Source of the DNA: Chloroflexota bacterium
GTDB lineage: Bacteria > Chloroflexota > Dormibacteria > CF-121
Assembly (NCBI GenBank): GCA_005880615.1
Contig: VBID01000141.1
Coordinates: forward strand, 1 to 52,169
Direction of reading: 5' to 3'
Length of the DNA: 52,169 bases
The notes beneath the pieces are model-generated. The model worked only from the letters and a program-made list of their open reading frames with translations. It was not told where the DNA came from and did not search any database. Of this stretch, positions 15,518 to 24,000 are shown piece after piece; position 1 is the stretch's first letter, and each line of letters begins with the position of its first letter. The translations under genes were made by a program, and so were the position numbers.

Positions 15518-16812
15518 GGCACTGGTACGGGATCCGGCTGCTCTTCCGGCCGAAGGCGCGCCAGGGCATCGAACGGCTGGTGCTGATCCTGGTGATCGGC
15601 TACTACGTCTTCTACTCCGTCTCCCAGTGGGTCACCCTCACGCCGGGCGATTTGCGCTTCGACTTCCAGAACTACTTCGGCGGGGCGGTGGCCGCGGCGC
15701 ACCACACCAATGTCTACGGCGACTTCGAACGTCTGTGGGGAACGCACGCCTGGACAGTGGCCTACATCTACCCCCCGTTGTTCGCCCTGTCGCTTGCCCC
15801 CCTGACTCCGCTGGGGCTGCTCTGGGCGGGACGCGTCTGGCTGCTGGTGGTGCACGCGGCGTTCGTGGCATCGCTCTGGCTCATCCTGCGCATCAACCCC
15901 GAGCTGACCCCGGCCGCCCGGCGGCTGTTCCTGATCGCGGCCTTCATCTTCATGCCGGTCTACCTCACCCTCCACTTCCAGCAAGTGGCCAGCCTCTGGC
16001 TGCTGCTGCTGACCGCCACCTTGTGGGCCGCCCTCCGCGGGCACCATCGCGCCGCGGGGATCACGCTGGCGCTGGCCGCCTCCCTGAAAGTGGTGCCCAT
16101 CTTCCTCATCCCGCTGTTCGCACGCCTCGGTCGGTGGGCGACCGTGGCCTGGGCGACGGCCGCCCTGTGCGCCATTACCGCGCTCACCATGCTGGCCTCG
16201 CCCGGCAGCCTCGATTTCTTCACGGTGGTCCTCCCCCGGCTGAGCCTGGGGAATGCCAACTGGGACAACGGGTCGATCAACGGCCTCATCAGCCGTACGG
16301 TCGACCTCTTCCCCGGCGTGTTCGGCAGCCAGACGGCGCGGGTGGCGGCCGCCCTCATCAGCGCCAGCGTGGTGATCGTGGTCGGCATCACGCTCTGGCA
16401 GGCGGGCCGAGCCGGACGCGACCCCTGGCAGCTGCGGCTCAACGTGGCGGCGCTCCTGGTCGCGCTCTTGATCGTGTCCAGCGTCACCTGGCAGCACCAC
16501 CTGGTCACCCTGCTGCTGCCGCTGGCGGTGGCCATGGCCTGGATCATCGAGCGACGCCCGGGACGCCGCTACGCGGTCTCACTGGCCGCCGGCTACCTCC
16601 TGTGCTGGCTCGACCGCCGGGCTTTCCCGCTCCCCGCCGATGGGGTAGCCCACTCGACGCTGCAGGCCGTTGGCATCCTGGCCGGAACCTCGGTCAAGCT
16701 CTGCGGCCTGCTGACCTTCTGGATCGTGCTCCTCCTGATGCTGCGGCACGAGCGCCGGCTGGCGCTCACGCGGCTTCGTACAGCCGCGGTCTCGCTGCCG
16801 CCCGCCGCTTGA
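15514..16812 (+). CDS. GT87/DUF2029-type membrane glycosyltransferase
   Basis: This 432-residue paralogue has the motif LRFDFQNYFGGAVAAAHHTN followed by AYIYPPLFALSLAPLTPLG, then ALAASLKVVPIFLIPLFARL, matching the GT87 core. About ten hydrophobic segments are visible. It is coupled to the previous gene by GTGA. Its last 47 bases overlap, tail to tail, the convergent gene at 16766, so transcripts of the two operons would share complementary 3' ends. Confidence 0.82.
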   Translation: MRHWYGIRLLFRPKARQGIERLVLILVIGYYVFYSVSQWVTLTPGDLRFDFQNYFGGAVAAAHHTNVYGDFERLWGTHAWTVAYIYPPLFALSLAPLTPLGLLWAGRVWLLVVHAAFVASLWLILRINPELTPAARRLFLIAAFIFMPVYLTLHFQQVASLWLLLLTATLWAALRGHHRAAGITLALAASLKVVPIFLIPLFARLGRWATVAWATAALCAITALTMLASPGSLDFFTVVLPRLSLGNANWDNGSINGLISRTVDLFPGVFGSQTARVAAALISASVVIVVGITLWQAGRAGRDPWQLRLNVAALLVALLIVSSVTWQHHLVTLLLPLAVAMAWIIERRPGRRYAVSLAAGYLLCWLDRRAFPLPADGVAHSTLQAVGILAGTSVKLCGLLTFWIVLLLMLRHERRLALTRLRTAAVSLPPAA

Positions 16813-18103
16813 AGTCGATCAGGTACCAGCCCAGCACGCCGGTGAGCGCCAGCGCTCCGGCGCTGACCGGCAGGCCGTGAAGGTCGACGACCCATCCCAC
16901 CTGCAAGATCACCAGTCCGGCGACCGGCGACCGCAGGCGCCCCTGGCGATGCAACACAAACGCCGCCCAGGCGGGGACGAGGAGCAGCACCATATCGTGC
17001 GGCAGCGTGTGGGGGGACCCCAGCAGCGCCAGGCAGCCGGCCAGCCCCGCAAACGGGAGCAGGTCCGTCCGCCGGCGGGCCAAGCCCGGATCCACCGATC
17101 GGGCGCCGCAGATCGGGATGCGGGGCGTGCCGAGCCGAAGGAGGCGACGAGCACGCGAGGGAGCGCACCCGTCGGTGCGTGACCGAACGCGCGCAGGAGA
17201 CGACGCCCGGATCGGCCGGATCCGCGCCCGAGATGCTAGCTCGACTCGGTGGATCCGGGCTAAGACTGGGAGCACGATCAGGGTCGCCCCGAAGAGGCCC
17301 AGCCCCGCGATCATGGCGAGCCGGGGCGGCAGCCCCAGCGCCAGCAGGCCGGCCCAGCTATCCATGGAACGCAGATCGGCCCAGGCACTGCCGGCCAGCA
17401 TGCCCCGCACCATGGCCGCTATTCCCGACGGTCCCCCGGCCAGCAAGGCCGAGCAGCCGACCAGGAGGCCGCCGGCGATGACTGCCACCAGCGCGCGACG
17501 GCAGCGACCGGCCCACAGCAGCACCAGGTAGGCCGGCAGGTACTGTGGCTTGAAAGCCAGTAACACCCCGCCCAGGAAGCCCCAGCCGGCGACGTCACGA
17601 TCGGCGGCGGCGAGCACCGCGACGGCGCCGACCAGCAGCACGCCGCCGAGCTGTCCTTCGGTCAACAGGGCCCACGTCGGCTCGGCCGCCAGAACCGCGA
17701 GCAGCCCGAAGGGGACCGCCGCCGGGCCCAGCGGATGAAGGCGGTTGAGGATGAAGACGGCGGCGGCTAGCAGGAGCAGGATCAGGAGCTGCCAGACGCG
17801 AAACGCCGCCTGCAGCGGCAGCAGCGTGAGCGGCACCAGCGGTAGCGCGTCGGCCAGCGGATAGTCAAACGGCAGGGTGGGGTCGATGTGTCCATCGGAC
17901 ACCTGGAGCAAGGCCGGCCCCATTTTCGCCTGGTCGTACACCGCCGCCAGCTGTCCGTGGCGGACGAGGGTAGCGGCCGTGTACAGGACCGTGAAGTCCG
18001 AGTTTTGCACGGCCGCCGCTCCCGCACGCACGCTGAGGACGACAGGCACCAGGGCGAAGCCGGCCAGCACGCCCACCAGCCACCTTCGCCGGCGACGGCT
18101 CAC
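16766..18103 (-). CDS. GT87-like membrane glycosyltransferase carrying an in-frame palindromic repeat
   Basis: The protein has GT87 features: NSDFTVLYTAATLVRHGQLA near the N-terminus, FDYPLADALPLVPLTLLPLQ, GGVLLAFKPQYLPAYLVLLW. Between VLPVLA and RRRTDLLPF lies a 60-residue Arg/Ser-rich stretch that is the translation of repeat copy B (17083-17261). Removing 180 bases rejoins V-L-A-R without a frameshift, giving about 385 residues, the usual family length. The insert falls between hydrophobic segments, probably in a loop, so the enzyme may still work. GTG start at 18103 overlaps the upstream gene (GTGA). Either a functional enzyme with a tolerated insert or a pseudogene; the open frame favours the first. 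Confidence 0.8.
   Translation of the reverse strand: MSRRRRRWLVGVLAGFALVPVVLSVRAGAAAVQNSDFTVLYTAATLVRHGQLAAVYDQAKMGPALLQVSDGHIDPTLPFDYPLADALPLVPLTLLPLQAAFRVWQLLILLLLAAAVFILNRLHPLGPAAVPFGLLAVLAAEPTWALLTEGQLGGVLLVGAVAVLAAADRDVAGWGFLGGVLLAFKPQYLPAYLVLLWAGRCRRALVAVIAGGLLVGCSALLAGGPSGIAAMVRGMLAGSAWADLRSMDSWAGLLALGLPPRLAMIAGLGLFGATLIVLPVLARIHRVELASRARIRPIRASSPARVRSRTDGCAPSRARRLLRLGTPRIPICGARSVDPGLARRRTDLLPFAGLAGCLALLGSPHTLPHDMVLLLVPAWAAFVLHRQGRLRSPVAGLVILQVGWVVDLHGLPVSAGALALTGVLGWYLIDFKRRAAARPRLYEAA
17083..17261 (+). repeat. Palindromic 179-bp repeat, copy B, inside a coding sequence
   Basis: This copy has perfect 16-bp terminal inverted repeats (agcccggatccaccga/tcggtggatccgggct) and the central hairpin cgcacc-CGTC-ggtgcg at 17164-17179. 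It interrupts the GT87 gene in frame: 179 bases plus one duplicated base make 60 codons without a stop on the coding strand. Flanks show a single a on both sides, so at most a 1-bp target duplication. Confidence 0.92.
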
Positions 18104-19704
18104 GGCCGCACCTCGAACAGGCCGCTCCCCCCGGACTCCTGCACCAGCCGCAGCATCGTGTCATCGCGGAGGCGGTCGACCCGAGCCGCGTCCGGGGCCA
18201 GCACGTACCCGATATGATTCGCCTGCAGAAACGCATCGCGTTGTTCCGCCGACCACGAGTCGAAGAAGCTGACGGCCAGGGCAGCTTTCTTGGCGACATC
18301 GATGGTCTGGTCCGGGTGGCCCACATAGGCCCGAGCGTGCGTCTGCGCCGGCACGAACAGCCCGTCGAGGTAGGTGGTCAGGATCACGGTCTGCCGGCTG
18401 GTGCGGGGCGCGACCCAGGCCAGCAGGCGGGCCTCATCCGTCCGCTCATATTCGGCGGCGGCGTCCAGCCGGCCGGCCGCGATCGCATAGGGATGCGCCA
18501 GGCTGTAGAGACCGAATAGGCTGGAGCCGGCCAGGCTGAGCGCGACCAGCCGGCGGCGCCAGGCGCGGCCATCAATCTGCCGGCGCAGCACCACCAGCGC
18601 GCCGGCCGCCATCAGCCCGAATGGGACCGTGCTGGCCAGGAACGTCCGCCCCATCACGGGGCCCAGGCCCGGCGTGAACATGAACACCGTGATGGCGCCG
18701 ATCCAAAGCCCGGGCAGCCAGAGCACCTGGGGAAGCCGGCGGCGGGCGAACGCCGCCACGATCAACCCGGTGGCCACCAGGTGGGAGAGCACCAGGAATC
18801 CGAAGGGGTCGCCCAGGTCGAAGCTAAACCGGACCTGGCGGAGGGCGATTGGTGAGCGCAGGTCGACCCAGCCCAGGTACCCGATGTAGGGAGCGACCAC
18901 GACCGCGACGGCGCCCGCCAGCAGGAGGAGACGCCGCGACCGATGGAGGAACGCCAACCCGACCAGCACCACCACGGGCAGGAGGGCGAGCTGCGGGTAG
19001 ATCAGGGCCAGGCCGAGCTGCGCCGCCAGGGCTGCGGCCAGCGCTCGCCCCGACGGGGCCTTTCCGTACCGGAGGACAGCCGTGAACAGGAAACACAGCA
19101 GGGCCGCCGCCCAGGGCAAGTGTGGGGCCAGCGACAACAGGTCGCCGGGGCTGGTCCCTGACACCAACATCTCGGTCGCCGAAAGGCGCACCGGACCGAG
19201 CTGCGGGGAGCTCCCCAGGAACGGGCCGACGCCGCCACCGAGGACGGCCAGCCCAAAGGCCAGCCGCCGCAGGCGGCGTGGGCGAAAGAGTTCAGCGGTA
19301 AGCCCGTAGATTGCCAGCAGCAGCGCGCCACCGCTGGCCAGCCGGGTCAGGTGATAGAGCCACGGCGCGGCCATCCCGCCAACCAGGTGCCCGCTCCAGA
19401 TGTACCACGGGAAGAGGAGGACCGGCGGCACCGGTTCCGAGGTGTACATGGCGTGGAACAGCCAGGCGCCGGCCCATCCCTGCCGCCAGTCCGACACGTA
19501 CACGGGTCCATCCACGCCGACCACCACGTACCCGGTGAAGGTGGTCCCGGGGGGAGTCATCACCCAGGCGATCAGGATCGGGCCCAGCGTGAGGGCGAGG
19601 AGGACCGCGGCCACCAGGGCCGGCCAGCGCCATTCCTCGCGGCCTGTCTTCGAGCGCCGGGCTGGCGCCGCCTCCGGCTCAGGCAGCCGATGAGCTAGCG
19701 CCAC
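18100..19704 (-). CDS. Polytopic membrane protein, GT-C-like
   Basis: From GTG at 19704 this gives 534 residues. About ten membrane segments start with PALVAAVLLALTLGPILIAW; a first loop (TPPGTTFTGYVVVGVDGPVY) and MYTSEPVPPVLLFPWYIWSG follow, and a C-terminal soluble part (about 430-534) ends LVQESGGSGLFEVRP. It is a paralogue of the protein at 22369-24000 (same TPPG loop, TSE motif and C-terminal layout). The track start at 19785 would overlap the upstream gene by 91 bases; GTG at 19704 overlaps its stop by ten bases. The family is uncharacterised; transferase activity is inferred from fold and context. Confidence 0.75.
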   Translation of the reverse strand: MALAHRLPEPEAAPARRSKTGREEWRWPALVAAVLLALTLGPILIAWVMTPPGTTFTGYVVVGVDGPVYVSDWRQGWAGAWLFHAMYTSEPVPPVLLFPWYIWSGHLVGGMAAPWLYHLTRLASGGALLLAIYGLTAELFRPRRLRRLAFGLAVLGGGVGPFLGSSPQLGPVRLSATEMLVSGTSPGDLLSLAPHLPWAAALLCFLFTAVLRYGKAPSGRALAAALAAQLGLALIYPQLALLPVVVLVGLAFLHRSRRLLLLAGAVAVVVAPYIGYLGWVDLRSPIALRQVRFSFDLGDPFGFLVLSHLVATGLIVAAFARRRLPQVLWLPGLWIGAITVFMFTPGLGPVMGRTFLASTVPFGLMAAGALVVLRRQIDGRAWRRRLVALSLAGSSLFGLYSLAHPYAIAAGRLDAAAEYERTDEARLLAWVAPRTSRQTVILTTYLDGLFVPAQTHARAYVGHPDQTIDVAKKAALAVSFFDSWSAEQRDAFLQANHIGYVLAPDAARVDRLRDDTMLRLVQESGGSGLFEVRP

Positions 19705-21080
19705 CCGCGGTCCAGCGACGACGGCACCGATCTGAGGGGGGCCGTCGCTCGGGAAAGCAGGGTCGAGTCTCCTAGCGGGGCGCACGCGGCCAACAGCGCC
19801 AGCACCAGCGTCAGGTGGCTGTCGTTGAAGAAGCGGGCGAAGAAGGTCATGGCGAAGAGGGTGGCGACGAATCCGGTGAGCCAGCGACCAGCGGAAGGCC
19901 GCCGCAGGAACCAGGGGACGGTCACGGCCAGCGCCAGCCCCAGCCCGAGCAGCTGGAAGACCCAGAAGGGGAACTGGTCAGTCTGATGAATGGCATGGGT
20001 CGCCAGCAGCAACCCACCCAGGCCGTACCCGGAGATGGGGTACGAGTCGGGCCCGCCGCTGCCGGGGTAGAGCACCACATCGCGGACAAAGGCCGCCGGA
20101 TCCGCCAGCAGGAACGGCGTGATGGTGACCACCGGGACGATCGCCAGGGCCACCAGGCAACGCCCCACCTCCCACCCATTCCGCTGGCTGCGCCAGCGCA
20201 GCCAGAGCGTGGCCAGCAGGAACGGCACCGCGGGCGCCGCAAACAGCTTGTAGGCGAGCCCGGTGCCGAGCACCAAGCTGGCCAGCAGGGGACGGTCGAG
20301 GGCCAGCAGGGCCAGACCCAGGATCACCAGCGCCACCACCGGAACATCGCTCCGCCCGGCCCAGACATAGAGTCCCAGCAGCGGGCCCAGGAACAGCGAG
20401 ACCGCGATGGCGAAGCGCCGGGCGGGCGGGATCGGCAGCAGCCCGATGGCCCACAGCCCGATGCCGAGGACGATCAGCAGGACCTGGCGGTAGTCATACG
20501 GGATCCCGAGCGCGTGGGCCACCAGGGCGACCGGAATTCCCGCCATCGGCACCAACGGGAAGTAGAGATTGTGATGCAAAGCGGGGTTGGCCGGCCCTTT
20601 CGAATAGTCCCAGGGCACCTGGGCGACGGCGGTCTTCGACCAGTCGACGCCGTAGATCGGCAGACCGTGGAGCATCCGATCCATGGCCACCTCGGCCTGG
20701 ATGGCGCCATCGTGTTCGACCGAGGTGATCCCCCTGACGGCGCGGTCGTGCATGAGCACCACCGCGGGAGCCACCACCAGCAGGGCGATGACCAGCAGCA
20801 GCCCGAGGGTCTTGGCCGGCCAGTGTCCCCGCACGACGGCCACCGCCACTACCTCCGCGCCCAGGGCAACCGCCCCGGCCACGATCAGCCACACGGGCCA
20901 GAAGCGGCTGAGCCAGAACATCAGCCCCAGCTGCAGGCCGCCGAAGAACAAGAGGTAGCCGAGGGGCGACTGGAGGCGGGTGACCGCGCGGCCAAGCCGC
21001 GCGCCGAATCCGAGGGAGTGAGAGGGACCGCCGTGTTGGGCCGCCGGCTCCCGCGGTTGGGCCTGCGCGCCCCCGATCAC
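19695..21080 (-). CDS. Polytopic membrane protein, probable GT-C glycosyltransferase
   Basis: This protein has more than ten hydrophobic segments. A first loop has TSVEHDGAIQAEVAMDRMLH with acidic residues, then PIYGVDWSK and ANPALHHNLYFPLVPM, an arrangement similar to GT87/mannosyltransferase-like proteins. The track ORF reaches 21314 and would overlap the divergent gene by 157 bases; the Arg-rich first 78 codons look non-coding. GTG at 21080 is the best start (461 residues), preceded by a tatagg element. It is the first gene of the minus-strand group 21080-16766. Confidence 0.72.
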   Translation of the reverse strand: MIGGAQAQPREPAAQHGGPSHSLGFGARLGRAVTRLQSPLGYLLFFGGLQLGLMFWLSRFWPVWLIVAGAVALGAEVVAVAVVRGHWPAKTLGLLLVIALLVVAPAVVLMHDRAVRGITSVEHDGAIQAEVAMDRMLHGLPIYGVDWSKTAVAQVPWDYSKGPANPALHHNLYFPLVPMAGIPVALVAHALGIPYDYRQVLLIVLGIGLWAIGLLPIPPARRFAIAVSLFLGPLLGLYVWAGRSDVPVVALVILGLALLALDRPLLASLVLGTGLAYKLFAAPAVPFLLATLWLRWRSQRNGWEVGRCLVALAIVPVVTITPFLLADPAAFVRDVVLYPGSGGPDSYPISGYGLGGLLLATHAIHQTDQFPFWVFQLLGLGLALAVTVPWFLRRPSAGRWLTGFVATLFAMTFFARFFNDSHLTLVLALLAACAPLGDSTLLSRATAPLRSVPSSLDRGWR

Positions 21081-21144
21081 GGACCTATAACGGGCCTGTT
21101 CAGATTTCCCTGTCTCGGACCGGCGGAACCTCAGGGCCGAGGCG

Positions 21145-21150
21145 TTATAC
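21145..21150 (+). promoter_or_regulatory. Candidate -10 box of a leaderless transcript
   Basis: ttatac lies seven bases before the ATG at 21158, the distance from a -10 box to a transcription start. No Shine-Dalgarno is present before this ATG. Transcription would begin at the A of ATG. No convincing -35 is seen. Confidence 0.4.
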
Positions 21151-21157
21151 GACCGCA

Positions 21158-22390
21158 ATGCCAGCTTCGGCGCCGGCCCTGGCCCAGGACTCATTCCACC
21201 GAGGCGTGGTCTTGCGCGCCGCGCGCAGAGCCATCCCCATCGGGCTGGCGGTCTCCAGCCTGCTCCTGTACGTCGCCGTGCTCGCCAGCGCCGGCCACCA
21301 GGACCTGGACGCATATCTCAGTGCTGGGCGCGACCTGCTGGGTGGGCGTCCCCTGTACGACGCCTTCCTCCATCACCCATTTCCGGACCCAACCCTGCGA
21401 CCGGCCTACATCTACCCGCCGATCTTTGCCGTCCTGATCGCCCCGCTGACCTGGCTGCCGAGGGTGGTCGCCGGCTGGACCTGGCTGCTGGCCATGCAGG
21501 CCGCCCTGGCACTGAGCATCACGGTCGTGGGCCGCTCCCTGAACCCGACGTGGGCCGCGGGCTGGGTGGCGCTAGTTTTGACCTTCACCTTTTTTCCGCT
21601 GCTGGTCGACGTGGCCCAGGGGCAGACCAACCTCCTGGTGCTGGCCCTGCTGGTGCTGGGCGTGGTCGGGATCCTGCGGGGACAGAGCCAGGCGGGGGCG
21701 TGGCTGGGGGTGGCGGCGGCCATCAAGATCACCCCGCTACTGCTGCTGGGCTGGCTCCTCTTCCAGCGCCGATGGCGAGCCGCTGGTTTCCTGGCGCTTG
21801 GCTTCGCCGGCACGACCGGGCTTGGGCTGCTGGTTCGCCCCAGCGACACCGTGACCTTCTTCGGGCAGGTGCTTCCGGTGCTCGCCCGCGGGACCGCCTA
21901 CTATAGCAACCAGTCGCTGACCGGCGTACTCGGCCGCCTGCTGACGACCAACCCGTACACCAACCCCTGGGTGGCGCTGCCCTGGGAGAGCGCCCTGGCC
22001 GTCGGCGCGGCGCTGGCGCTGCTCAGCTGGTGGGCCTTCAATACTGGGCGACTCGACCCGACGGCGGCCGCCTTCTCGTTTCTGCCTCTGCTGCCGCTCC
22101 TGTCCTCGGTCACCTGGGAGCATCACCTGGTGGTGCTGTTGCCGCTGATCTGGCTGAGCGTCCTGCGGCTTCGGGGACGTGGCTGGCACCCTCCGGCCAC
22201 GGCGCTGCTGGCATCAGCGGTGGTGTGCTTGAGCGTCCTCTCCCGGTGGCATCCCGGACCTGGGTTCGGATCGGCCACCTTCCGGGCGGCCCAGACCGGT
22301 GATCCGCTGACCATCCTGACCGCCAACGCGCTCTTTGGCGGCACCCTCATCCTGTTCCTGGGAAGCCGGTGGCTGCTGCGGTCCCGCTGA
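21158..22390 (+). CDS. GT87/DUF2029-type membrane glycosyltransferase
   Basis: The 410-residue protein shows the full family pattern: HQDLDAYLSAGRDLLGGRPL, AYIYPPIFAVLIAPLTWLP, DVAQGQTNLLVLALLVLG, GVAAAIKITPLLLLGWLLF and TWEHHLVVLLPLIWL. About ten membrane segments. This is the clearest GT87 member of the window. It is the first gene of a plus-strand run to 28630, and is probably read from a leaderless transcript. By family it should transfer a pentose or hexose from a polyprenyl-phosphate donor on the outer face of the membrane. Confidence 0.87.
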   Translation: MPASAPALAQDSFHRGVVLRAARRAIPIGLAVSSLLLYVAVLASAGHQDLDAYLSAGRDLLGGRPLYDAFLHHPFPDPTLRPAYIYPPIFAVLIAPLTWLPRVVAGWTWLLAMQAALALSITVVGRSLNPTWAAGWVALVLTFTFFPLLVDVAQGQTNLLVLALLVLGVVGILRGQSQAGAWLGVAAAIKITPLLLLGWLLFQRRWRAAGFLALGFAGTTGLGLLVRPSDTVTFFGQVLPVLARGTAYYSNQSLTGVLGRLLTTNPYTNPWVALPWESALAVGAALALLSWWAFNTGRLDPTAAAFSFLPLLPLLSSVTWEHHLVVLLPLIWLSVLRLRGRGWHPPATALLASAVVCLSVLSRWHPGPGFGSATFRAAQTGDPLTILTANALFGGTLILFLGSRWLLRSR

Positions 22391-24000
22391 CCCGGGCCCC
22401 GGCCCCCGCCCGCCGGCCGGCGCTAACGGTCGGCTTCCCGATCGTGCTGGCGCTGATCCTGGGCGCCGTCTCGTTGCTCCCCTATCTGCTGGCCTATGCA
22501 TGGACTCCGCCCGGGAAGCACTTCGCCGGATTCTTCTTCATCGCCGATGACGCGACGACCTACCTGGCCAAGATGCGCGAGGGAGCCGATGGCGCCTGGC
22601 TCTGGACCGACCCCTACACCAGCGAAGCCCACCGCGGGGTGTTCCTGTTCGGGTTCTATCTGCTGCTGGGCCACCTGGCGGGGCTCCTGCACCTGCCGCT
22701 GGTGGCGGCCTACCACCTGGCGCGGGTGACCGGGGGCGTGGCCCTGGTGCTGGCGGTCGACCGGCTGGCCCGACGCCTGCTGGTCCCCGAGCTGCGCCGG
22801 CTGGCCGTCGTTTTCACCATGCTGGCCGCCGGGCTGGGGTTCGTGGCCCAGACAATGGGGAACCCGGGCGTGCTGGGGATGCGCCTGGAGGCTCTGGACC
22901 TGCACCTGCCTGAGCTGACCGGATGGTATTCCTTGCTGGCCATCCCGCATTTCGTCTGGGCCACCACGCTGATCGTGCTAGCGCTGATCGGCCTGCTCGA
23001 CCTGCAGGAGCGGCCGGCCGTTCGCCCCATGGTCCTGACCGGCGTTTGCCTGACGGCCCTGGCCGCCATCCATCCCCAGATGATCCCGGTGCTGGCCATG
23101 GTCTGGGCGGCCTATCGCCTGGTCCGGTGGCGCTGGGGGACGCGGCCGTCGGCCCGCGGCCTGCTGGCCGAAGCCACGGCCTTTGCCATCCCCCTTCCCT
23201 TGCTCGTCTACAACGCGTGGGTCCTGTACACCGACCCCACCATCGCCCTCTGGGCCAAACAATGGAAGCATCAGGCGCCTAACAGCCTGAGCCTGCTGAT
23301 CAGCCTGGGGCTGCCGCTGGCCGCGGCGGGCTACGCTATGGCGCTGACCTGGCGCCGACGCGATCGGAAGCTAATCCTGCTAGCCGTGTGGCCGCCGCTG
23401 GTCATCGCCCTCCTCTACCTCCCGAACGTGGCCAACATCCAGCGCCGGCTGCTGGACGCGCTGTACGTGCCGCTGGGGTTCCTGGCTGCCGTCGGGCTGC
23501 GGGCGCTGCTGGCCCGCTGGCCACGCCGAGCCGCCCGGTTGGAGCGGGTTTTGGTTCCGCTGTTCTGCCTCTCGTCAGCGCTGGTGCTGGCCATCGCGCT
23601 CCGCTTCGCCAGCGGCGTGTACCCGGAGATTTATCTGAGCGCCGATCAGGTCCAGGCCATGACCTGGCTGTCGACCCACCACCATCCGGCCGACCGGGTC
23701 CTGTCCTCGCCGGGCGACGGCCTGTACATTCCGGCCTGGTCGGGCGTGCCCGTCTACGTCGGCCACTACTCCGAGACGCTCGACTACTTCGGCAAGATCC
23801 GCACCGCGAGCGCCATGCTGCAGGCGACCACCCCGCCGGCGCAGCTGCAGTCCTTCTTCCACGACAACGGCATCACCCTCCTCTACTGGGGTCCGCAGGA
23901 GCGGCAGGATCGTAGCTTTGATCCGGGCCAGGAGCCGTATCTTCGGTTGGTGTACGAAGCCGGCGGCGTGCGCATGTATCGCGTCATCGGAGGGACGTGA
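22369..24000 (+). CDS. Polytopic membrane protein, GT-C-like
   Basis: This 543-residue protein has about eleven membrane segments, a first loop WTPPGKHFAGFFFIADDATT with acidic residues, then DPYTSEAHRGVFLFGFYLLL, and a C-terminal soluble region after about residue 420 (YLSADQVQAMTWLSTHHHPA). It is a paralogue of the 18100-19704 product. The start is GTG at 22369 with ggaag upstream, overlapping the previous gene by 22 bases. Its stop overlaps the next gene as GTGA. No family name recognised; function inferred from fold and neighbours. Confidence 0.75.
   Translation: MAAAVPLTRAPAPARRPALTVGFPIVLALILGAVSLLPYLLAYAWTPPGKHFAGFFFIADDATTYLAKMREGADGAWLWTDPYTSEAHRGVFLFGFYLLLGHLAGLLHLPLVAAYHLARVTGGVALVLAVDRLARRLLVPELRRLAVVFTMLAAGLGFVAQTMGNPGVLGMRLEALDLHLPELTGWYSLLAIPHFVWATTLIVLALIGLLDLQERPAVRPMVLTGVCLTALAAIHPQMIPVLAMVWAAYRLVRWRWGTRPSARGLLAEATAFAIPLPLLVYNAWVLYTDPTIALWAKQWKHQAPNSLSLLISLGLPLAAAGYAMALTWRRRDRKLILLAVWPPLVIALLYLPNVANIQRRLLDALYVPLGFLAAVGLRALLARWPRRAARLERVLVPLFCLSSALVLAIALRFASGVYPEIYLSADQVQAMTWLSTHHHPADRVLSSPGDGLYIPAWSGVPVYVGHYSETLDYFGKIRTASAMLQATTPPAQLQSFFHDNGITLLYWGPQERQDRSFDPGQEPYLRLVYEAGGVRMYRVIGGT

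Noticed and set aside
15276-16880. 534-residue plus-strand ORF overlapping the GT87 genes
   Set aside because: Pro/Arg/Ala-rich shadow frame of the GT87 gene at 15514, whose motifs and overlaps are convincing.
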